Positions 57,648 to 64,000 of a DNA stretch of 64,000 nt are shown one piece after another. A program made the translations under genes and the position numbers. The notes beneath the pieces were generated by a model, which was given only the letters and a program-made list of their open reading frames with translations, searched no databases and had not been told where the DNA came from. Source of the stretch: Trichoplax sp. H2 (taxonomy: Eukaryota > Placozoa > Uniplacotomia > Trichoplacea). The stretch lies in assembly GCA_003344405.1 (NCBI GenBank), contig NOWV01000045.1:431693-495692 (forward strand), read 5' to 3'. Positions within the stretch are counted from its first letter, which is position 1, and each line of letters starts with the position of its first letter.

Positions 57648-58427
57648 AGTAACAAACAATTCAATCGATAATATAACAAGCTTGTCACAGCAGAATCGTC
57701 GAATGTCAGCTTAGAAGCAATTATATCATGACTATTGCTCAAAGGCGAACCTTTTCTATTAACTTTGCTTTTATCTTCATCTCTTAACAGATACGATACA
57801 ATACTCTTATGACCATTTATCATAAATAATCGAATAGCTTGCTTACAGTTTTATGTTGCCATAACTAGGCGACATGATGAATTGTTAGATTATTCTCCTT
57901 CAAATCGTATCAACCGCTGGGTTCAATACTGTTATAGCTAATATAATGAATTATGGTAGTACAATAAATTGATGATATTGTAACGATCTTAATTAATAAA
58001 CAACAACGACGTTGCTCATATTATCATCTACTGCATTTCAGTAGCATTCTGTGTTACTTGACGGTGCAAATTAATGACAAGTAACGCGTGTATAGCAAAA
58101 GCCATAAGGTCAAAAATAGCCAAAGTTACGATATTTCACAAAAACAAGTTAACCTTTTATTTAAGTCTGTGCATACAAAAGTTACATTCCCTAATTAAAG
58201 TAATCAATTGAGTAAGCCAATAAAACTCTTATACGTGGTGTAGAAGAAATATCCGATGATATAATTACTCAATTTATACATGGAGGTCTACCGCTGTACC
58301 AAAGCTCTAAGGTTGACCACTCATCTCGTACAAAATTTTTATAGATTGGTAGTCTGAATTTTTTATACTTCATTCATAGCAAAAAAATTTTTTTTTGTAT
58401 TACAAATTTTAATCATTCGAAGTAATT
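57648..58427. other. Convergent gap between arginase and ACTR2
   Basis: AT-rich 3' flanks of two tail-to-tail genes. An AATAAA at 57963-57968 is a weak candidate poly(A) signal for arginase. No repeat array seen. Confidence 0.5.
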
Positions 58428-61004
58428 TTACTTGAAGGAAACTCCAAGTTTTTCCAAAACTTTAATCCCCTTTTCTTGGTACTCTTCGCGAGTCATCCAA
58501 AATTGTGGATTATCTTTCATGATATCTGATAAAACAGCACCTCCCAGAAACACCATGTGCTTACGTCTTGGAGGATCTTCAATGCGGATCTTGAATTTCT
58601 AGTTCAGTATGAGATGATATTTGTTAAATTTTAGAAGGTAGTCAGAAAATTGACATGGTACAGTGCATTCTATAGAAATTCACTATACCCTTACCGATAA
58701 CTGCGCAGTGTTTCCTTTCAAGACCCTTTCCAAATACAGCTGCTTCAATTCACGTTCTAAACGCGATGGTAAACCCGGGTACATTGTCGATCCACCAGAT
58801 AGAACAATATGCTTATAAAATTCAGGACGAGTATCAATATCGGCAGCATTAATTGCATTGAATAATACTTCTGCGACTCCACCACTTTCAACATTGACCA
58901 AATGCGGTTGAAATAGAATTTCAGGAGCTTCAAATCTTTCTCCACCTACTTTAATTACTCTACCGTCAGGTAGCTAGTGGTAGATGAGCCAATGAAATTG
59001 AAAGCAATCAAGATTTACAAGGTTAATAATGGAGGGAGACTTCTAAGGTGTACAAAGGATTCATCAATACAGTTTATAGTCTTATTTATTACCGTGTAAG
59101 TTTCAACCAGAACCGTAGTATCCAGCGCCAACTTTTGCTCTTGCTCGATATTATAGCTGATGAATGAATTCATTTTTGTGGCTTAGTGATATAGTGTATA
59201 TAGCAGAAAGGTAGAGAACGAGACCATCATTGAGTCAGTATGGAAGTAAAAACTTACCCAACGTAGCATAACTTTTCTTTCATAATGCGAACAGTTTCAA
59301 AATCGGCTGAATGATTGAACGCATAGCCCCTAAGCAGCAACAATTTAATTAAATAACGGGTAATATCGCGACCAGCAATATCTAAACGGCGAGTAAGATG
59401 AGGCAGTGAAAAGCCTTCATAAACTGGACATATGTGAGTGACACCGTCGCCAGAATCCACCACAACACCCGTTAGTAATCCTAAAATAGTAGTCACAATT
59501 TATATTACAGTTATTTTATATACGTATTGTATGTGACACCTCTTTTTTTTTTAATTAATCCAAAAGCTTGATCACTCTACCTTGAGCATAGAGGGTTAAA
59601 ACTGCTTGAATAGCAATATAGCAGCCTGCAAAACCATACTCTTCAAAAATTGTCTAATAATGATAATGGGAAAATAAAGCAAAATCAACTACTGCAAATT
59701 CAGACCTTTGAGTAGTAAAGGAAAGCATACCAATACAAGCAATAACAAGATGGACAAATTTTTATACTTTATGAGCTTTGCTTTAGGAAAGCATCCTATA
59801 GCACAAGCGAGATGACAGGACAGAATTGAAAATTGCAAATTATTGCACCTTGACTGGTTTGACGTACAAAAGTACACTAAATTGCTACTGCTTTCGTATT
59901 TGTTGGCGTAATCACCTCAGAATTATTTTATTATTAGAATGTATATTGTAAAGTATTTCTATCATCATGACTATCGCCATCGAGACGCGTAACTTGACTG
60001 CCTATCACAGTAAACTGTTATTGTTTTAATTTGTTTTCAAGAAAGCTATTGGTATATCGACCATTTCCAATAGAATGAGCAATTAAGTTATACCTCAATC
60101 ATTTTCTCTCTATTTTTCATGGGATTCATAGGAGGCTCGGTTAATAAAATCTTGAAGAAGGAATAAGAGTGATTTTTTACAATTGATTCGTTCAACATGA
60201 TGGAGATTCCATGTAACATGATAGTGGAAAGAATAGCATCCATACCTTGCATTTTTTTGCATCTATTTTCAACTTGTTATCAAATGTATAATTCCAAACA
60301 TGTTTCATATCATCCCAATTTCGGACAATTCCGTTATCCATAGGATAGTTTATATCCAGCATTGATCGTAATTCACTGGCTTCATCACCAACCATTAAGT
60401 CCTATGATGGCCAAAAAAATGGATACATAAACTCAACGAAGGCCAGGCTAAAGAAAAAAATCCAATGAACAGTCTATCCATTCAACATGGATTGTACATA
60501 GAAAATAAATTGTACAGACTAATGCCATTGATGAATAACGATATCGCAATCCATTGGCATTGCAAGTTTAGAATATAGCAAGGTGTTTTCGGCCATCTAC
60601 TGATGCGTGTTAGGACAATCGACGACATGACAGTGTATGCGCGCATACCATACCTTGATTTCGATATTACCAACTTTCGAACTGGAACGAATTAACGGTC
60701 GGCCAACAATGGAAGGGAATATATGGGAAGGAAAATTGGAGCCCGCATAACCACATTTAACGAACTAGACAATCAAGTAGAGAAATAAAATAGAGAATGA
60801 AAGAAAGAAATAGCCGCCGTTACTTTGCCTAATGGACTGTAAGTCTCAAACTAGGCGTGTTTGGTTGTAGCCAATTTATGAGTGCAATGATTTTCAATGG
60901 GGAAAATACAAATTCCATCACTGTCTTTCTCCCTCTAACATAATCCATAGACTTACCCCAGTACCGTTGTCACAAACAACGATTTTATTCCCTTTAGCAT
61001 CCAT
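58428..61004 (-). CDS. ACTR2: Actin-related protein 2 of the Arp2/3 complex, 9 exons
   Basis: ARP2 is the ATP-binding subunit of the Arp2/3 complex, which nucleates branched actin filaments. Exons from the 5' end: 61004-60957, 60764-60654, 60401-60246, 60150-60094, 59653-59581, 59480-59258, 59156-59093, 58973-58695, 58598-58428; 393 residues, one fewer than human, with all phases in agreement. It is highly conserved: [16 protein letters not shown] (phosphate loop 1), [46 protein letters not shown] (phosphate loop 2), [37 protein letters not shown] and [11 protein letters not shown]. It is ARP2 and not actin or ARP3, as shown by [18 protein letters not shown] and the C-terminal [14 protein letters not shown]. 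The start matches the usual one. Its 5' flank begins the repeat-rich right end of the window. Confidence 0.96.
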
Positions 61005-61249
61005 TGGAATCAATTGAAAAAGCAACAAACGACTTGGCAAGTAAGCGACCAAGTTGCTTCCACTGCAATAAAATGGAGCTCGTCCGCTGGATACCGCAAA
61101 ACTACGATAGTCCTACTAGTGGTGCCTTGTATATATACACAGTGTTGACTAGTTTGACGTGACTGCGAGGTTCCCTTTGGGCCTGGTACTGGCCATCATG
61201 GATTCCACCAAGTTTATACCGAAAGTTACCAAACCAGTCTTGCAGTCTA

Positions 61250-61462
61250 TAGTCAGTCATTGGTGACAGGCTACAGCATTGTATCTTCCCCGGAAGATAC
61301 AATGCCATAGTCAAGGTGCAGTCCTGGGCTACAGTACTGAAAGTACCTTTCGTACGGTAGACCAGGGTACTATACACTGTAAAGGAAGGGGCTCGGAGTA
61401 CCAATACTAGTCTTAGAAATGCACTCATAGACTACTAAAAGAAGAGTGGTCTTCTTTTAGTA
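61250..61462. repeat. Hairpin element, copy 1
   Basis: Shares a block of about 200 bp ('caatgccatagtcaaggtgc', 'cctttcgtacggtagaccag', 'gaaggggctcggagtac') with 62460-62647. It ends in an inverted repeat with 'tactaaaagaag' and 'cttcttttagta' arms at about 61433-61462. Confidence 0.85.
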
Positions 61463-62459
61463 TGAACAGTGCTCTACAGTACAGTACTGTCCACATCTCG
61501 ACCTCTCTACAGTGTACAGTATATCTCGTTACAGTACCTTTGTCCGTTGCGTACTGTACACTGTACAGTACTGTACGTTATGTTGGTGGTAGTCGGTATA
61601 CCGAAAGTTACCAAACCAGTCTTGCAGTCTATAGTCAGTAGTAGTACTGTGGACGTTAGCCAGTTTTAATGAACGAACGTCCGAACGTCCAATTTGAACG
61701 TCGGACGTTCATTGAACGTACCAACGTACAGTACACAGTGTTAACACTACAGTATATACATAGTGTACACTGTACAGTACAGTACGGTATAAGACTATAC
61801 AGTACAGTACTATACACTGTACTGTACAGTACATACAGTAGTAGTGTACAGTACAGTACGTAACAGCGTAGACTATACTGTAGTCATGACTAGTACTGTG
61901 GACGTTAGCCAGTTTTAATGAACGAACGTACAGTACAGTACGAACGTCCAATTTGAACGTCGGACGTTCATTGAACGTACAGTACAGTACTGTACAGTAC
62001 AGTACTGTACAGTACAGTACCAACGTACACAGTGTACAGTGTTAACACTACAGTATACTGTACTGTATACATAGTGTACTGTACACTGTACAGTACGGTA
62101 TAAGACTATACAGTACTATACACTGTACATACAGTAGTACGTAACAGCGTACAGTACAGTATACTGTAGTCATGACTCTGAAATACAAAGTGTTGTAAAA
62201 GACGTTTGTACAGTACTACTGTACTGTACTGTATGTATAGTATTGGGGTGGGATTACAGTATACAAACTGACTGTATACACTGTACAGTACTGTGCACTG
62301 TACACTGTACAGTACAGTTCGTCGACGTCCGATCTGACAACGAACGTACAGTACATACCGAACGTCCAAAATCGAACGTCCGTTGGACGTCCAATCGCTC
62401 GACGTCTACAGCACTAGTCAGTAGTGGGGTTACAATACACTACTTCCCTGTATGATAGA

Positions 62460-62647
62460 TACAATGCCATACTGTAGTCAAGGTGCAGTCCTGGACTACA
62501 GTACTAAAAGTACCTTTCGTACGGTAGACCAGGGTACTATACACTGTAAAGGAAGGGGCTCGGAGTACAGTACCAATACTAGTCTTAGAAATGCAGTCAT
62601 GGACTACTAAAAGAAGAGCAGTCAAGAAGACTGCTCTTCTTTTAGTA
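62460..62647. repeat. Hairpin element, copy 2, perfect 19-bp stem
   Basis: Second copy of the block. Its end forms a perfect 19-bp inverted repeat, 62605-62623 against 62629-62647, with a 5-base loop. Confidence 0.9.
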
Positions 62648-62934
62648 TACATTGTACAGTACTGTCCACATCCCGACCTCTCTACAGTGTACAGTATACA
62701 GTATCTCTCTTACAGTATCTTTGTCCATTGCGTACTGTACACTATACAGTGTACAAGGTGTAGAATTTTTTTTCTAGATAAATCAGTGAATATTTTTATG
62801 ATTTATTTTCGAATAAAACCCATAAAACTGTATATCTGCTTACACACTAAATATGATAGTACCAAAAATGTGCTAACTACCCACACTAATTGCCGTGCCC
62901 AGTGTAGTATACAGTACAGTACAGTAGGTTTAAT

Positions 62935-63235
62935 TCTTTTTAGCAAGGATTGACATCGCGTACGTCATTCATCATGGGCTACACCAGTCCATCTTCCAGT
63001 ACCCTTGTCTATTGTGTACTGTACTGTATGTTATGTTGGTGGTAATCGGTACAGTAGGTTTAATTCATTTTAGCAAGGATTGACATCGCGTACGTCATTC
63101 ATCATGGGCTACGCCAGTCCATCTTCCAGTAACCTTGTCTGTTGTGTGCTGTACTGTATGTTATGTTGGTGGTAATCGGTACAGTAGGTTTGATTTTAGC
63201 AAGGATTGACATCGCGTAAGTTATTCGTCATGGGC
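62935..63235. repeat. Tandem copies of about 130 bp
   Basis: The block 'agcaaggattgacatcgcgt' then 'catcatgggctac' then 'tgttatgttggtggtaatcgg' recurs near 62941, 63071 and 63196, the last truncated. Noncoding. Confidence 0.85.
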
Positions 63236-63253
63236 TCCATCTTGCGGGGAACA

Positions 63254-63432
63254 TGCAATGCCATAGTCAAGGTCCAGTCCAGTCCAGTCCTGGGCTACAG
63301 TACTAAAACTACCTTTAGTACGGTAGATGATGGTACTGTACACTGTACAAGACGGGACTTCCAGTACCAATACGACTGTAGTCTTAATAGAAATACACTC
63401 ATGGACTACTAGAGCGGTCTTCTTTTAGTAGT
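63254..63432. repeat. Hairpin element, copy 3, more diverged
   Basis: Carries 'gcaatgccatagtcaagg', 'acggtagatgatggtac', 'cagtaccaatac' and 'cttcttttagtagtac' in the same order as the other two copies, with more changes and a reduced terminal hairpin. Confidence 0.75.
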
Positions 63433-63520
63433 ACTGTACAGTACATATCTCTTTTCTGGTCAAATTATTTGCGAACAAACGCGTATTTGTGAGTGCACCG
63501 TCAATCATGTCATTGCCATC

Positions 63521-64000
63521 ATTCTGCCTGTTTTCCTATGCAGTTTTGATGTCACTGTTGTCAGTGTCCTTGCCTTCGTATGTGTTATTTTTACCGTCAT
63601 CATCATTCTGCATGTTTTCCTATGCAGTTTTGATGTCACTGTTGTCAGTGTCCTTGCCTTCGTATGTGTTATTTTTACCGTCATCATCATTCTGCATGTT
63701 TTCCTATGCAGTTTTGATGTCACTGTTGTCAGTGTCCTTGCCTTCGTATGTGTTATTTTTACCGTCATCATCATTCTGCATGTTTTCCTATGCAGTTTTG
63801 ATGTCACTGTTGTCAGTGTCCTTGCCTTCGTATGTGTTATTTTTACCGTCATCATCATTCTGCATGTTTTCCTATGCAGTTTTGATGTCACTGTTGTCAG
63901 TGTCCTTGCCTTCGTATGTGTTATTTTTACCGTCATCATCATTCTGCATGTTTTCCTATGCAGTTTTGATGTCACTGTTGTCAGTGTCCTTGCCTTCGTA
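63521..64000. repeat. 84-bp tandem array running off the window edge
   Basis: Units begin with 'ttctgc' at 63521, 63605, 63689, 63773, 63857 and 63941, and all but the first are nearly identical. The unit is a multiple of three. One frame on each strand is open throughout: plus reads FCMFSYAVLMSLLSV..., minus reads TSKLHRKTCRMMMTV... No splice sites or start context support either as a gene. The array continues past base 64000. Confidence 0.92.

Larger units (their letters stand above)
61005..63500. other. Repeat-rich 5' flank of ACTR2, no gene seen
   Basis: Dense GTAC-word DNA with three related hairpin-bearing blocks and several GAACGT palindromes. Open frames on both strands here are made of repeated words such as YCTVLYCTV and are not genes. 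Confidence 0.75.

Noticed and set aside
61669-62369. Several open frames on both strands with YCTVLYCTV-like peptides
   Set aside because: They are translations of the GTAC-word repeat, mirrored on both strands, with no conserved protein content.

Overview
This window is eukaryotic nuclear DNA from an animal. It is AT-rich and holds ten recognisable protein genes, each cut into 3 to 30 exons by mostly short introns (about 40 to 300 bp, GT-AG) with a longer first intron in most genes. The gene set (BROX, an MSK-type kinase, TTC7, PACS, PARP1, STPG4, ARP2) is metazoan. Compact AT-rich introns, animal-like intron-dense genes and full-length but diverged proteins fit an early-branching animal such as a placozoan best. 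That assignment is an inference and was not tested by any search.

I rebuilt the exons by hand from splice signals, reading phase and family conservation. Layout: BROX (+, 852-4683); MSK1/2-like RPS6KA5 (-, 5938-13936); mitochondrial initiation factor 2 MTIF2 (+, 16434-20495); a ubiquitin-like/S27a fusion RPS27A (-, 21497-22263); STPG4 (+, 23629-26103); TTC7 (-, 26720-32370); PACS (+, 34388-41260); PARP1 (-, 41706-50837); arginase (+, 53347-57647); ARP2/ACTR2 (-, 58428-61004). The strands alternate strictly, so gene gaps are in turn convergent (tail to tail) and divergent (head to head). All ten genes have a start and a stop in the window. In nine of them every junction is in phase; TTC7 has one uncertain donor.

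The gaps differ by type. Convergent gaps are plain AT-rich DNA of 0.4 to 1.3 kb. The divergent gaps and the 5' flanks are longer, and most carry clusters of a self-complementary GTAC-based word (CAGTACTGTAC and relatives) plus tandem or inverted repeats: a 172-bp triplication near 14.3-14.9 kb, a 306-bp array at 33.0-34.0 kb, a hairpin family at 61.1-63.5 kb and an 84-bp tandem array that runs off the right edge. A 20-N scaffold gap inside PARP1 intron 1-2 is flanked by about 0.8 kb of nearly identical sequence carrying the same small PARP1 exon twice, most likely two overlapping contig ends that were not merged.

The genes do not form one pathway. They cover ESCRT-associated BRO1 biology, MAPK signalling to chromatin, mitochondrial translation, ribosome and ubiquitin-like supply, an axoneme-type protein, the PI4KA membrane complex, cargo sorting, DNA-damage ADP-ribosylation, arginine breakdown and actin nucleation. 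The most unusual product is the S27a fusion: its ubiquitin moiety keeps the fold length and Gly-Gly end but has lost every chain-forming lysine except K27, and its S27a zinc finger lacks one cysteine.
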